Assembly (NCBI RefSeq): GCF_024305245.1
Contig: NZ_JAMWYX010000010.1
Span: 62,001 to 126,000 of the forward strand
Reading direction: 5' to 3'
DNA length: 64,000 nt
Source: Erythrobacter sp.
GTDB taxonomy: Bacteria > Pseudomonadota > Alphaproteobacteria > Sphingomonadales > Sphingomonadaceae
Under the pieces are notes generated by a model that searched no databases, was not told the DNA's origin, and saw only the letters and a list, made by a program, of their open reading frames with translations. The translations under genes were made by a program, and so were the position numbers. Shown piece after piece: positions 45,153-54,176 of this stretch. Numbering within the stretch: position 1 is the stretch's first letter; each line of letters opens with the position of its first letter.

Positions 45153-45425
45153 ATGGGACTGGCGACAATCGTGATCTTTGTGCTGGGCGTCGCCAACTTC
45201 GCAATGAACCGGGCGGTGTTCGAAAGCGGCCATCCGCTGATGGCGCGCCTGCCGCGGTCGAGCCGCGAGCTGGGCCGCCGCGCTTCACTGGTCACCGAAT
45301 TCGCAGTGCTGTTCTTTGCGCTGCTGCTGTCGGTCAGGGGCTGGCCGGGATTTGCCTGGGCTTATGCAGGTTATACCGCGTTCAGCGCAGTGGCTGCATG
45401 GCTGATCCTCACGAGGCGGGTATAG
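45153..45425 (+). CDS. Small two- to three-helix membrane protein, unknown
   Basis: 90 residues from ATG 45153 with GGCGGGG upstream. Hydrophobic segments GLATIVIFVLGVANFAM at the start, LVTEFAVLFFALLLSV near 50 and FAWAYAGYTAFSAVAAWLIL at the end, with a basic loop of 20 residues between the first two. I do not recognise a family. Followed 33 bp later by the lipid kinase. Confidence 0.7.
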   Translation: MGLATIVIFVLGVANFAMNRAVFESGHPLMARLPRSSRELGRRASLVTEFAVLFFALLLSVRGWPGFAWAYAGYTAFSAVAAWLILTRRV

Positions 45426-45458
45426 TGCCGCGGAACGGTAGAGGAATTGGCGCTTCAC

Positions 45459-46319
45459 ATGAATCGGAAACCGGATTCGGCCTGCTGGCTCGTCGTCAAC
45501 CCGGCCAGCGGGAGCAACGAGGCGGCTTCGGCAGAGACGCTCGCCGCCGCGCTGCAAAAGCGCGGGTGGTCGGTCAGCCGCACGATCACTTTCCCCGATC
45601 AGCCCCTGCCGACCCCGGCGGCGCTGGATGCAGCCGCAATCGCGATGGTGGTCGTCTATGCGGGCGACGGCACGGTCAACGCCCTGATCAATGGGCTCGC
45701 CGGATGGGGCGGCGCGGTGCTGGTGCTGCCGGGCGGAACGATGAACCTGCTGGCGAAGCGACTGCACCGGTCGCTCGACATGGACGATATCTTCGACATC
45801 GTTGCGGGCGGCGGCGCGCGCAGATGTCGCCCCGCCTGTGTGCGCTGCGATGGCCGGCTGGCGCTGGCAGGATTGCTGGTGGGGCCGGGCACGCAGTGGA
45901 ACCGGGTGCGCGAATCGATGCGCGACTTCGCGCTGGCCGACATGGCGGCGGAAACGATCGAGGCGATCCGGCATACCGCCACGGCGCCTTATGTGCTCGT
46001 GCCCGAGAGCGGCATGGCACGCGAGGACGGCTATCCCCTGATCGAACTGACGCCGGGCGAACACGGCATCCAGATCGACGGCTATTATGCGGAGGACCCG
46101 CTCGATTACGCCGGGCAGGCTTGGGCATTGCTGCGGCGCAGGTTCCGCGAAGGCCCGCACGACCGGCTGGGGATGGTCGAAGCGCTGGTGCTGTCCAGCA
46201 TCGATGGCAGCCCGCTCGCCTGTCTGATCGACGGGGAGCCGGCCGAATGCCCCTCTCCGTTCCGCTTCACTGTCGAGCCGTGCGCGGTGGATCTGCTGGC
46301 GAGCGCGCATGACCTCTGA
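45459..46319 (+). CDS. Diacylglycerol kinase catalytic domain (YegS-like) protein
   Basis: 286 residues from ATG 45459; GAGGA lies 13 bases upstream, and a TTG at 45447 is an alternative. WLVVNPASGSNE near residue 12 and VVYAGDGTVNALINGLAG near 67 are the nucleotide-binding motifs of the DAGK fold, with Ala for the first Gly of GGDGT. LPGGTMNLLAKRL is also typical. The C-terminal sandwich is present. It likely phosphorylates a lipid or sphingoid base at the membrane, which would suit a sphingolipid-making host, but the substrate is not shown. Overlaps the next gene by 11 bp. Confidence 0.87.
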   Translation: MNRKPDSACWLVVNPASGSNEAASAETLAAALQKRGWSVSRTITFPDQPLPTPAALDAAAIAMVVVYAGDGTVNALINGLAGWGGAVLVLPGGTMNLLAKRLHRSLDMDDIFDIVAGGGARRCRPACVRCDGRLALAGLLVGPGTQWNRVRESMRDFALADMAAETIEAIRHTATAPYVLVPESGMAREDGYPLIELTPGEHGIQIDGYYAEDPLDYAGQAWALLRRRFREGPHDRLGMVEALVLSSIDGSPLACLIDGEPAECPSPFRFTVEPCAVDLLASAHDL

Positions 46320-47169
46320 CCGGCTCGTCCTGTTCCACCTCTCCGATATCCATTTCGGCCTGGAGGACCGCGAAGCGCTCGAATGGGTGCGGCGCGAAAT
46401 CGCCGCGCGGCGGCCCGATGCGGTGGTGATTACCGGCGATCACACGATGCGCGCGCGAACCCATGAATTCGCCGCCGCAACGCGCTGGATTACCGCGCTC
46501 GATGTGCCGGTGACGATCAGCATCGGCAATCACGACATGCCCTATTTCAACCTGATCGAGCGCTTCTTCGCGCCCTATCGCCGGTTCGAGGGGATGCAGG
46601 CGCTGATCGAGCGCGAGATCGATCTGCCGGGGCTGGCGATCGTTCCGCTCAAGACGGTGCGGCGCTGGCAGCCGCGCTTCAACTGGTCGAAAGGATGGGT
46701 GACGCAGCCCGCGCTCGATCGCTGCCTTGCTGCGCTCGACCGGCTTCCGCAAGGCACGCGCGCGCTGGTGGCGGTGCATCACCCGCTGCGCGAGGTCGGC
46801 ACGCAAGGTACCGCGCTGACCCGTCACGGTGAGCGCGCCTTGCGCGAACTGGCGCAGCGGCAGGTGCTGGGGGTGTTGTCGGGCCATGTCCACGACGCTT
46901 TCGATATCGCCGAGCCGACCGCCGAGGGGGCGGTGCGCATGATCGGCGCGGGTACGCTGTCGCAGCGCATCCGTTCGACCCCGCCGAGCTTCAACGAGTT
47001 GCGCTGGGACGGGACCCGGCTCGAGGTCGAGGCGCGCAACCTCGAACATCTGCCGACCCCTGACATGATGATCGCCGATGTGCCGGAGAACGCGCTTCCG
47101 CCGCGTGGTCCGGGCGATCCCGTCGCACCGGCCGGACGCGTTCCGCCGGTCGATCCGCCGGTGCACTGA
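46309..47169 (+). CDS. Calcineurin-like metallophosphoesterase
   Basis: 286 residues. All five metal motifs are present: HLSDIHFG near 10, ITGDHTM near 42 (GDx), IGNHDMPYF near 75, AVHHPL near 165 and GHVHDAF near 200. The catalytic His in GNHD is intact. Substrate may be a phosphodiester such as cyclic nucleotides or lipids; overlap with the lipid kinase supports a lipid head-group role. The last 30 residues are Pro-rich and disordered. Confidence 0.9.
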   Translation: MTSDRLVLFHLSDIHFGLEDREALEWVRREIAARRPDAVVITGDHTMRARTHEFAAATRWITALDVPVTISIGNHDMPYFNLIERFFAPYRRFEGMQALIEREIDLPGLAIVPLKTVRRWQPRFNWSKGWVTQPALDRCLAALDRLPQGTRALVAVHHPLREVGTQGTALTRHGERALRELAQRQVLGVLSGHVHDAFDIAEPTAEGAVRMIGAGTLSQRIRSTPPSFNELRWDGTRLEVEARNLEHLPTPDMMIADVPENALPPRGPGDPVAPAGRVPPVDPPVH

Positions 47170-47339
47170 CGCGCGCGCTTCGTAACCTGCGGCCCCCCCG
47201 GCTTAACCTTTTCCCGAGTATCGGCGTTAAGATTTTCTAAGTGAAACTGCGCAGGCAGACCGCGGAGTCGCGCGCAGGCGATCCGGCGGTGCTGCCTTGG
47301 TCTTACCCTTGCCGTTCTGGATTGTGCCGGAGGTTCGTG

Positions 47340-47537
47340 ATGGAGATGTTGAAGGCATTCATATTCGGTGCGCTGATGTCTGCGGCGATCGGATTGGTGA
47401 TCGGGTCGCAGGGCACCAGCGCCGGGCCGCTGGCCATCCACATGGTCGCGATAGCCGATGCCAAGGTCTACTGGTCGTGGCCGGTGTTCCTGTCGGGCAG
47501 CGGCCTTGCCTGGGGGCTGATGCTGCTGCAGCGCTGA
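47340..47537 (+). CDS. Short two-helix membrane protein, unknown
   Basis: 65 residues from ATG 47340, six bases after GGAGG. MLKAFIFGALMSAAIGLVIGS and YWSWPVFLSGSGLAWGLMLL form two membrane segments joined by 17 residues. No family recognised. It stands alone between the phosphoesterase and the convergent rpsI gene; the gap upstream (47170-47339) has no obvious site apart from its ribosome-binding site. Confidence 0.72.
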   Translation: MEMLKAFIFGALMSAAIGLVIGSQGTSAGPLAIHMVAIADAKVYWSWPVFLSGSGLAWGLMLLQR

Positions 47538-47558
47538 AATCTGGCGGCGCAGGACAAC

Positions 47559-47590
47559 AAAAAAGGCGGCACCCTTGCGGGGCCGCCCTT
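47559..47590. terminator. Terminator downstream of rpsI
   Basis: Stem GGGCGGCCCC / GGGTGCCGCC read on the minus strand with loop GCAA, then TTTTTT. It ends the rplM-rpsI operon; the plus side has only CTTTC. Confidence 0.85.
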
Positions 47591-47614
47591 TCGGTATCCG
47601 TAAAGGATCGAGTC

Positions 47615-48154
47615 TTAGCGCTTCGAGAACTGGAAGCTGCGGCGGGCCTTGGCCTTGCCGTACTTCTTGCGCTCGACCACGCGGCTGTCGCGGGTCAGGA
47701 AGCCTGCCGCCTTGACGGTGCTGCGCAGTTCCGGCTCGTACTTGCTCAGTGCCTGGGCAATGCCGTGCTTGATCGCGCCGGCCTGACCCGAAAGCCCGCC
47801 GCCGCGCACTGTGGCGACGACATCATACTGGCCGTTGCGATCGGTGATGGTGAAGGGCTGGTTGATGACCAGACGCAGGGTCGGGCGGGCAAGATAGGTT
47901 TCCTGGTCCCTGCCGTTGATGGTGATCTTGCCGGTGCCGGGCTTCACCCACACGCGGGCAACCGCATCCTTGCGGCGGCCGGTGGCATAGGCGCGGCCCT
48001 GCTTGTCCAGCTCCTGCTGGCGCAGCGGAGCGGAAACGCGGGCCATTTCGACGGCATCACCCTGCGGTGCATCGCCGGCGATGTCCTTGAGATCGGCGAG
48101 ATCGGTCACGGTGGTGGTTTCGCCAGTGTTCTCGCCAGTATTTTCCGGGGTCAT
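47615..48154 (-). CDS. rpsI: 30S ribosomal protein S9
   Basis: 179 residues. The S9 domain covers about 52-179 ([20 protein letters not shown] ... RRSFQFSKR) with the basic C-terminal tail ending SKR that reaches the P site. An acidic, Thr-rich N-terminal extension of ~50 residues is longer than in E. coli S9 (130 residues) but usual in sphingomonads. Its ATG overlaps the rplM stop (TAATG). Confidence 0.96.
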   Translation of the reverse strand: MTPENTGENTGETTTVTDLADLKDIAGDAPQGDAVEMARVSAPLRQQELDKQGRAYATGRRKDAVARVWVKPGTGKITINGRDQETYLARPTLRLVINQPFTITDRNGQYDVVATVRGGGLSGQAGAIKHGIAQALSKYEPELRSTVKAAGFLTRDSRVVERKKYGKAKARRSFQFSKR

Positions 48155-48633
48155 TATGCGGTGACCTTGTTCTTGCGGTTCATGGAAGCAACGTCGAGCA
48201 CCTGCGGCTGCTGGCCGTCATGCGGATGCTCGGTGCCGACGTAGAGGTGCAGCGCCTTCATCTGCTGGCGACCCAGCGGGCCGCGCGGAATCATGCGTTC
48301 CACGGCCTTTTCGAGCACGCGCTCGGGAAACTTGCCCGCCAGCACCTTGGCCGGGGTGGTTTCCTTGATGCCGCCGGGGTGGCCGGTGTGCTTGTAATAG
48401 ACCTTGTCGCCCATCTTCTTGCCGGTGAACTGCACCTTTTCGGCGTTGATGATGATGACATGATCGCCGCAATCAACATGCGGCGTGAAGCTCGGCTTGT
48501 GCTTGCCGCGCAGGATGCTGGCGACGATCGCGGCCAGACGGCCGACGACGAGGCCATCGGCATCGATGATGTGCCAGTTCTTTTCGACCTCGGCCGGTTT
48601 GATCGACCGGGTCTGCTTGCTGAGCGCCTTCAT
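48154..48633 (-). CDS. rplM: 50S ribosomal protein L13
   Basis: 159 residues from ATG 48633. [28 protein letters not shown], the [16 protein letters not shown] core and [20 protein letters not shown] are L13. First gene of the rplM-rpsI pair, translationally coupled to S9. Confidence 0.97.
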   Translation of the reverse strand: MKALSKQTRSIKPAEVEKNWHIIDADGLVVGRLAAIVASILRGKHKPSFTPHVDCGDHVIIINAEKVQFTGKKMGDKVYYKHTGHPGGIKETTPAKVLAGKFPERVLEKAVERMIPRGPLGRQQMKALHLYVGTEHPHDGQQPQVLDVASMNRKNKVTA

Positions 48634-48801
48634 GGCTGTGTATCCTTGGTTCGAAACATTATCCGGCCGCCTGCCGGAGAATCGCCCCGCCAGCCAGTCG
48701 GCCAGAGGGCAAGTGAGCGCGCAATTGTCGTTTCGCCCCCCGAAAGTCAAGCAAAAGCGCGGGTCACACGAGAGGTAAAATAATACCGTATGCCAATCCG
48801 G

Positions 48802-49536
48802 TCAGGCGCGGCGCAACTTCCAAAGCTCGCGTGAGCGGCGTTCCAGCCCGTCGATCCGGGTGATGACCTGACGCTCGCCTTCGGCCAGCCAGCGCGCATC
48901 CGGCGCGGCGCGCGCCTCCCACAGCAGCGCGAATTCGCCCGCTATGCCATCGGGCAGCGCAATGGCCTCCACCTGCCGCACCGGCGTGGCAGCGGGGAAG
49001 AACAGATCTGCGGGCATTATCTCGAACTCGCTCGATCCGGCGCGGTGGACCTCCGCCAGATAGCGCATCAGGCTGTCGCGCCGCGGCCCGGACCGGGTCA
49101 GCCGTGCAATCACCGCCTCGGCAGAACGAAGAGCCGCCGAAAGGTCGGCCGGCGCGGTGGGGGCCGGGCCCGAGGCTAGGATCAGGCCCGTTTCCGACAG
49201 CAGGATCGGGAACATCCCTTGCGTGCTGCGCCGCTGTTCGATGGCGGCGAGTTGGGCAAGGTTCGGCGGTGCATCGACGCTGGCGGAAACCTGCGCGCCG
49301 GAAACGAGAATTCCGCGCGCTTGCCGGGCAAAGCCGATTTCCCATCCGCGCCGGACGGTAATCGCCGCGCCGTCCGACAATTCGCGCACCAATTCGCGTT
49401 CGAGCAGCATCGGCCCTTCGGACAGCGCCAGCGCGGTATCAGCCGCTACCAACGGGCGCGCGATAGCGGCAAGGCTGCCCGCCATGCCCGCCCCGATCAA
49501 GCCGGCCAACAGCGTTCGGCGGGTGCTCCCGGCCAT
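48802..49536 (-). CDS. Secreted protein of unknown function
   Basis: 244 residues from ATG 49536 behind GGGGGGAA. The N-terminus STRRTLLAGLIGAGMAGSLAAIARPLVAA has a twin Arg followed by a hydrophobic stretch, like a Tat or Sec signal with cleavage near 32. The mature protein has no recognised motif; it is a balanced alpha/beta sequence with LILASGPAPTAPADLSAAL in the middle. It is followed by no partner and lies just downstream of cutA (35 bp) on the same strand. Confidence 0.7.
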   Translation of the reverse strand: MAGSTRRTLLAGLIGAGMAGSLAAIARPLVAADTALALSEGPMLLERELVRELSDGAAITVRRGWEIGFARQARGILVSGAQVSASVDAPPNLAQLAAIEQRRSTQGMFPILLSETGLILASGPAPTAPADLSAALRSAEAVIARLTRSGPRRDSLMRYLAEVHRAGSSEFEIMPADLFFPAATPVRQVEAIALPDGIAGEFALLWEARAAPDARWLAEGERQVITRIDGLERRSRELWKLRRA

Positions 49537-49571
49537 TTGATATTCCCCCCGTTTACGACCTTGTCGCCGCT

Positions 49572-49922
49572 TCAGTCTTTCGCCTGCGCCCCGCCGCCAA
49601 GCGCAGCCGCCAGCCATGCCCCGGTCGCCGGATGTGCAGCGTCGCAGTGCCAACCGATGATAGCGGGTGTATCATAGGGGTGCAACTTGCCCAACTGCTC
49701 GACCGCGATTGTCAGGCGCGCGGCGGTGGTCTTGAACAATACGCCGGTTTCCGTGCCGGTCTCGCGTTCGCCTTGCCACAGAAACACGGATTCGATTGCG
49801 GCGATGATGTTCGCGCAGGCAATGTGGCCGTGGTCGAGCATCTGTCCGGCAACTGCGCGGGCGCTGTCGCGATCGGGGAAGGGGCACCAGATCAGCGCCG
49901 CACCATCCTCTGCGCGCGTCAT
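49572..49922 (-). CDS. cutA: Divalent cation tolerance protein CutA
   Basis: 116 residues from ATG 49922, overlapping the ctaA stop (TGATG). CutA marks: CPFPDRDSARAVAGQMLDHGHIACANIIAAIESVFLWQGE and LFKTT, LHPYDTPAIIGW. Trimeric, ferredoxin-like fold, associated with copper tolerance in E. coli, exact role unclear. Coupling with heme A synthase suggests a metal or cytochrome oxidase link, as inference. Confidence 0.92.
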   Translation of the reverse strand: MTRAEDGAALIWCPFPDRDSARAVAGQMLDHGHIACANIIAAIESVFLWQGERETGTETGVLFKTTAARLTIAVEQLGKLHPYDTPAIIGWHCDAAHPATGAWLAAALGGGAQAKD

Positions 49923-51007
49923 CAGTTCGCGGCCCGCGCGTTCTGGCGAATCACGCCGTCGCTGTGCATCGCCCATACTGTCGCCGCCACTGTCAGCGCG
50001 CCGACCAGCTGGTGCGCGGCGGCGATCCATAGCGACACTTCGCTCATCACCGTGGCAATGCCGAGCAGCACCATCGTGCCGAACGCGGTGTGCACCGCCA
50101 CCGAAGCAAAGCGATCGGCCTTGCGCACCCGCCGCGCCAGCCACACCAGCGCGGCGACCGCGATCCAGGCCCACCAGCGGTGCAGGAATTGCAGCAGGAA
50201 CGGATCATGGGTGAGCGTCCACAGCACGCCGCCAGACCAGTCCACCTGCGGAATCAGCTGTCCGTTCATCAGCGGCCAGTCATAGGCGGCGTGACCGGCA
50301 TTCAACCCCGCCACCCACGCGCCGAGCAGCAGCTGGATGAACAGCACCCCAGCGACCAGCGCCGAGCCAGCCGTCAGCGGCGCCGGGCGCGCAGCGGGAT
50401 CACGAGCGAGCCGCCCGAGATCGCGCGCCGTCCATACCAGACCGCCAAGCAGGAGCAGCGCTGTCAGCAGATGTGCCGACAGGCGGAAATGGCTGACATC
50501 GGTAAGATCGGTCTGCCCCACGCCGGAGGAAACCATGTACCAACCCAGCGCCCCCTGCCCGAGGATCAGCCCGAACATCGCCGCCAGCCGCCAGCCATAG
50601 CCCGCCGGAATCGCGCGGCGCACCGCGAACACGATCAACGGCAGCAGGAACGCGAGCCCGATCAACCGGCCCAGAATGCGATGAAACCATTCCCAGAAGA
50701 AGATGAACTTGAAGGCCGCCAGATCCATTCCCGCCGGGCCGCTTTCGAACCGGTACTCGGCGGTCGCGCGATACTTGGCGAATTCGGCAGCCCAGGCCGC
50801 TTCGGTCAATGGCGGCAGGATGCCGGTGACGACGTTCCATTCGGTGATCGACAGCCCGCTTTCGGTCAGCCGGGTGATCCCGCCCACCAGTACGATGACG
50901 ACCACCATCGCCGCGACGACCATGAGCCAACGGGCCAGCGCCAGCGGACGCGCCTTGCCGCGCGGGGCGACAGCGAAATGACTGGAGACTGAGGCGGACG
51001 TGGCCAT
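49922..51007 (-). CDS. ctaA: Heme A synthase (COX15/CtaA)
   Basis: 361 residues from ATG 51007 (an in-frame ATG at 51022 is possible). Eight membrane helices in the COX15 pattern with the four heme-ligand histidines in EWFHRILGRL near 110, SHFRLSAHLL near 180, FLHRWWAW near 280 and AAHQLVGAL near 340. It converts heme O to heme A for cytochrome aa3 oxidase. Type 2 (no extra disulfide pair). Confidence 0.94.
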   Translation of the reverse strand: MATSASVSSHFAVAPRGKARPLALARWLMVVAAMVVVIVLVGGITRLTESGLSITEWNVVTGILPPLTEAAWAAEFAKYRATAEYRFESGPAGMDLAAFKFIFFWEWFHRILGRLIGLAFLLPLIVFAVRRAIPAGYGWRLAAMFGLILGQGALGWYMVSSGVGQTDLTDVSHFRLSAHLLTALLLLGGLVWTARDLGRLARDPAARPAPLTAGSALVAGVLFIQLLLGAWVAGLNAGHAAYDWPLMNGQLIPQVDWSGGVLWTLTHDPFLLQFLHRWWAWIAVAALVWLARRVRKADRFASVAVHTAFGTMVLLGIATVMSEVSLWIAAAHQLVGALTVAATVWAMHSDGVIRQNARAAN

Positions 51008-51136
51008 GACGGCGCATTCCATGTGCCGGAGCGGCGGCGAGTGCAAGCCCGTTCGGCGCAAGCGCAAGTGCGATCGGCGCAATCCCGGCGGCCGCGCTTG
51101 CACAATGTAACAATATCACATAAAGGATGGATCGTG

Positions 51137-51538
51137 ATGACCCAGTCCCCCGTGCCTGCCGCGAATCAGACATCGCTGCGCCCCAGCCTGCGTCGGCGCC
51201 TAGATCACCTCGGGATCGGGTTGGCGGGTCTGTGCGCGCTGCATTGCATGGCCACGCTGCTGGTCGTTTCGGCGCTGGGGGTCGGCGGGCATTTCCTGCT
51301 GGAAGAGAACATCCACCGTATCGGCCTCGCGCTGGCGCTGGTCGTGGCCGCGGCAGCGATCGGCTGGGGGCTGGTGCGCCACCGCCGCGCGTTCCCTTTC
51401 GCCGTGGCGATGGCGGGGCTCGGCTTCATGTTCTGGGCGCTGATCGTGCCGCACGGAACCAACGAATTTGTGCTGACCTTGCTCGGGGTTACGCTGGTTT
51501 CTGCGGCGCACTACCTGAACCTGCGCGCCTTGCGCTGA
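51137..51538 (+). CDS. MerC domain protein
   Basis: 133 residues from ATG 51137 with AAAGGA nine bases upstream. Four membrane helices; the first contains [11 protein letters not shown], the CxxxC metal motif of MerC mercury transporters. Chromosomal MerC relatives without a mer operon are common in sphingomonads and may carry other metals. No mer genes are near. Confidence 0.87.
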   Translation: MTQSPVPAANQTSLRPSLRRRLDHLGIGLAGLCALHCMATLLVVSALGVGGHFLLEENIHRIGLALALVVAAAAIGWGLVRHRRAFPFAVAMAGLGFMFWALIVPHGTNEFVLTLLGVTLVSAAHYLNLRALR

Positions 51539-51581
51539 AAGCCCCGTCATTCTGATGGTTGCACCCTCGCGGCGAGAGCCT

Positions 51582-52589
51582 ATGTCTCGCGCCATGAGCG
51601 ATCCCAAGACCATCACCCTCAACGGGGACACCCGCCGCACCCACGCCGCCACCATCGCCGATCTGGTGCGCGAGCTGGAACTTTCGCCCGAGAAAGTCGC
51701 GGTCGAGCGCAATGGCGAAATCGTGCCGCGCTCGACTCTGGGTGAAGCATCGCTGGCCGATGGCGACACGCTGGAGATCGTCCATTTTGTCGGCGGCGGC
51801 GATCATGGGGGCGATCATGCGGCGGACACCTGGACGGTCGCGGGCCGCACCTTCACTTCGCGGCTGATCGTCGGCACCGGCAAGTACAAGAACTTCGAAC
51901 AGAACGCGGCGGCCGTTGCGGCTTCGGGTGCGGAGATCGTTACCGTCGCGGTGCGCCGGGTGAACGTCAGCGATCCCAAGGCGCCGATGCTGACCGACTA
52001 TATCGACCCCAAAAAGATCACCTACCTGCCCAACACTGCGGGTTGCTTCACCGGCGAGGACGCGGTGCGCACGCTGCGGCTGGCGCGCGAGGCTGGCGGC
52101 TGGGATCTGGTCAAGCTGGAGGTGCTGGGCGAGGCGCGCACGCTGTACCCCGACATGCGCGAAACGCTGAAGGCGACCGAAGTGCTGGCCAAGGAAGGCT
52201 TCCTGCCGATGGTCTATTGCGCCGATGATCCGATTGCAGCCAAGCAGCTGGAAGACGCAGGCGCGGTCGCGATCATGCCGCTGGGCGCGCCGATCGGCTC
52301 CGGCCTCGGCATCCAGAACCGGGTGATGATCCGCCTGATCGTGGAAGGCGCGAAAGTGCCGGTGCTGGTCGATGCGGGCGTCGGCACTGCGTCCGATGCG
52401 GCGGTGGGCATGGAGCTGGGGTGTGATGGTATTCTGATGAACACCGCCATCGCCGAAGCGAAAGACCCGATCCGCATGGCCCGCGCCATGAAGCTGGCGG
52501 TCGAAGCCGGACGCGAGGCGTATCTGGCAGGCCGCATGGCGCGGCGGATGTATGCGGACCCCAGCAGTCCGCTGGCGGGATTGATCTAA
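51582..52589 (+). CDS. thiG: ThiS-ThiG fusion: sulfur carrier protein / thiazole synthase
   Basis: 335 residues from ATG 51582. The ThiS ubiquitin-like domain is at about 8-73 and ends in VHFVGGG, where free ThiS would carry its C-terminal Gly-Gly. A ten-residue HDxxGG-type linker follows, then ThiG from about 85 with [18 protein letters not shown], the Schiff-base Lys in [16 protein letters not shown] (about 178) and [19 protein letters not shown]. Makes the thiazole of thiamine with DXP, dehydroglycine and ThiS-thiocarboxylate. Fused forms are known, but the fused Gly-Gly cannot be adenylated directly without cleavage. No TPP riboswitch fits in the 43-bp gap upstream. Confidence 0.94.
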   Translation: MSRAMSDPKTITLNGDTRRTHAATIADLVRELELSPEKVAVERNGEIVPRSTLGEASLADGDTLEIVHFVGGGDHGGDHAADTWTVAGRTFTSRLIVGTGKYKNFEQNAAAVAASGAEIVTVAVRRVNVSDPKAPMLTDYIDPKKITYLPNTAGCFTGEDAVRTLRLAREAGGWDLVKLEVLGEARTLYPDMRETLKATEVLAKEGFLPMVYCADDPIAAKQLEDAGAVAIMPLGAPIGSGLGIQNRVMIRLIVEGAKVPVLVDAGVGTASDAAVGMELGCDGILMNTAIAEAKDPIRMARAMKLAVEAGREAYLAGRMARRMYADPSSPLAGLI

Positions 52590-52679
52590 GCCCAACCGCG
52601 CGCGTGGCGGTGAAACGGCTCACGCAGTGAGCCGCAAGGCCGACCGGCCGCCCGCAGCGACCGGAGGGAGCGAGGATTT

Positions 52680-52699
52680 CGCAGCCCGGACGGGCTGCG
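52680..52699. other. Short GC hairpin between thiG and the next gene
   Basis: CGCAGCCC and GGGCTGCG with a four-base loop. No T run follows, so it is not a standard terminator. The rest of the 185-bp gap holds a GCAGCGACCGGAGG stretch and the ribosome-binding site GAAGGAGG of the following gene. Confidence 0.4.
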
Positions 52700-52774
52700 G
52701 ACAACAAGAAACCCCACCTAACGCTAAATTAACCATGCCGTGCGACACCTCTCCTTGTCCGAAGGAGGCACGCC

Positions 52775-53287
52775 ATGATGACGCCGATTGCCGAGATGCG
52801 CGAATTTGCAGGCTTCGCCCCGTGCGAACAGCGCTACATCAAGCGCAGCCTCGATATCGGCCTTGCCCGCACCGATGCGTTCCGGCGCTGGGGCCGCGGC
52901 GAGGCGGAGAACGTCGCGATCCGCCGCCAATATGTCGCCTATCAGGATTTGAAGGCGCTGCGCGCGCTGATCCCGGCCGAAGGCACCCCGAACGAAGTCG
53001 AACGCTTCCTCGGCAAGCTGGTGCGCATCGCCGCTTTCGATCTCGAACAGGAGCGGCTGGAGTGCTTTTCGGCGTTCCGCTTCCTGTATGAACGCCTGCT
53101 CGGCGCAGCGGCGCGGCCCTATCTGCCCGCCGCCTTCTGCGCCGCGAGCGCGCTCCCCGCCATCCGCCCCGAACGCCGCAAGCTGCTGCTGCAATCGCTG
53201 AGTGAAGCCGCCGCCACCGCGCCGGGCTGGTCGCAGCGCGAGCCGGGGTTCTATCCCGAGTATGTCGACGATTTCGAAGCGGCATGA
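52775..53287 (+). CDS. Helical protein of unknown function
   Basis: 170 residues behind the strong site GAAGGAGG. Mostly alpha-helical with high Arg, Glu and Ala: CEQRYIKRSLDIGLARTDAFRRWGRGE, then DLEQERLECFSAFRFLYERLLG. It has no signal peptide or membrane segment. I do not recognise a family. It ends 26 bp before the convergent HTH-DUF4019 gene. Confidence 0.72.
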   Translation: MMTPIAEMREFAGFAPCEQRYIKRSLDIGLARTDAFRRWGRGEAENVAIRRQYVAYQDLKALRALIPAEGTPNEVERFLGKLVRIAAFDLEQERLECFSAFRFLYERLLGAAARPYLPAAFCAASALPAIRPERRKLLLQSLSEAAATAPGWSQREPGFYPEYVDDFEAA

Positions 53288-53312
53288 GCGGGAGGGGCGC
53301 TCCGCCATGCCC

Positions 53313-54071
53313 CTAACCGATCACGATCCCGGCCACCTTCCACGCGCCGTCCTCCCACACCAGTGACAGGCTCTCGACCTGATTGGTCCCGCTGGCATAG
53401 CTGCTGGCGAACTTGACGAGGCGATACCCTTCCGGCGGTGCGGGGACGTACTCGTTGGCGACGAGGTTGCGGGTCATGAGCTTGCCGAGCGGCGCGCGCA
53501 CCTGTTCGGATATCTCCGCCCAGCTTTCCAGTGTGTTCACGCTGCGAAATTGCGTCCCGGTGGCGGAATAGGTTTCGGCCCAGCGGCTTTCGTCCCACAG
53601 GTTCAGAAAATCCTCGGCCGTGCGGGCGGCTTCGGCGGCAGAGGGTTCAGCGGCGGCAACGCTGCTCGTGGCCGCAGCAGGCACAACCGAAAGCGGCGAG
53701 GCGGGGAGGAACAGGGCAGCAAGGATCAGCGACATGGCAAGCACTCCGATGGACGCGAGGGCAAGGTCTGGCCGTGCCCACCGCCGGGTGGCGGATGCCG
53801 CCATTGGTGCATCGGGAGGGGCCGCCAAGGCATCCCCCAAAGCCTTGTCCCCCGGCAATTGGGGGTCATCGGCTTCCTCTGTCAAAAGCTTCCGCGCCGC
53901 CTCACGGCTGCTGGTCACCCCAAGCTTGCGCCGTGCATCGCGCAGCCGTTCGTTGACGGTATGGACCGAAAGCCCCAGTTCGCGTGCCGAGGATTTGGCA
54001 TCGTGCCCGCGCAGGAGCAGCCGCAACGTATCCTTTTCCTTGTCGGTCAGCGCGTCGAGGTCGGATGTCAT
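53313..54071 (-). CDS. Membrane-bound HTH protein with DUF4019 domain
   Basis: 252 residues. An N-terminal LuxR-type helix-turn-helix is at about 6-62 (LTDKEKDTLRLLLRGHDAKS, ARELGLSVHTVNERLRDARRKLGV). A Pro/Ala-rich linker leads to a single membrane helix (LALASIGVLAMSLILAALFL, about 105-125), and a C-terminal DUF4019 domain of ~105 residues is in the periplasm. The design resembles ToxR-type one-component sensors in which an outside domain controls DNA binding. The ligand is unknown. Confidence 0.88.
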   Translation of the reverse strand: MTSDLDALTDKEKDTLRLLLRGHDAKSSARELGLSVHTVNERLRDARRKLGVTSSREAARKLLTEEADDPQLPGDKALGDALAAPPDAPMAASATRRWARPDLALASIGVLAMSLILAALFLPASPLSVVPAAATSSVAAAEPSAAEAARTAEDFLNLWDESRWAETYSATGTQFRSVNTLESWAEISEQVRAPLGKLMTRNLVANEYVPAPPEGYRLVKFASSYASGTNQVESLSLVWEDGAWKVAGIVIG

Positions 54072-54176
54072 GGGCGTAGGTCTAGGATGCGCACCCGCAA
54101 GCGGCCACCCCGAATCTCTTGGGTCGTCGGAGCGTCAGTGACGAAGGATTAAGCCTCTGTCCTGTAGCCAGACCCG

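Noticed and set aside
51541-51581. A TPP riboswitch before the ThiS-ThiG gene
   Set aside because: The gap to merC is only 43 bp and lacks the CTGAGA element.
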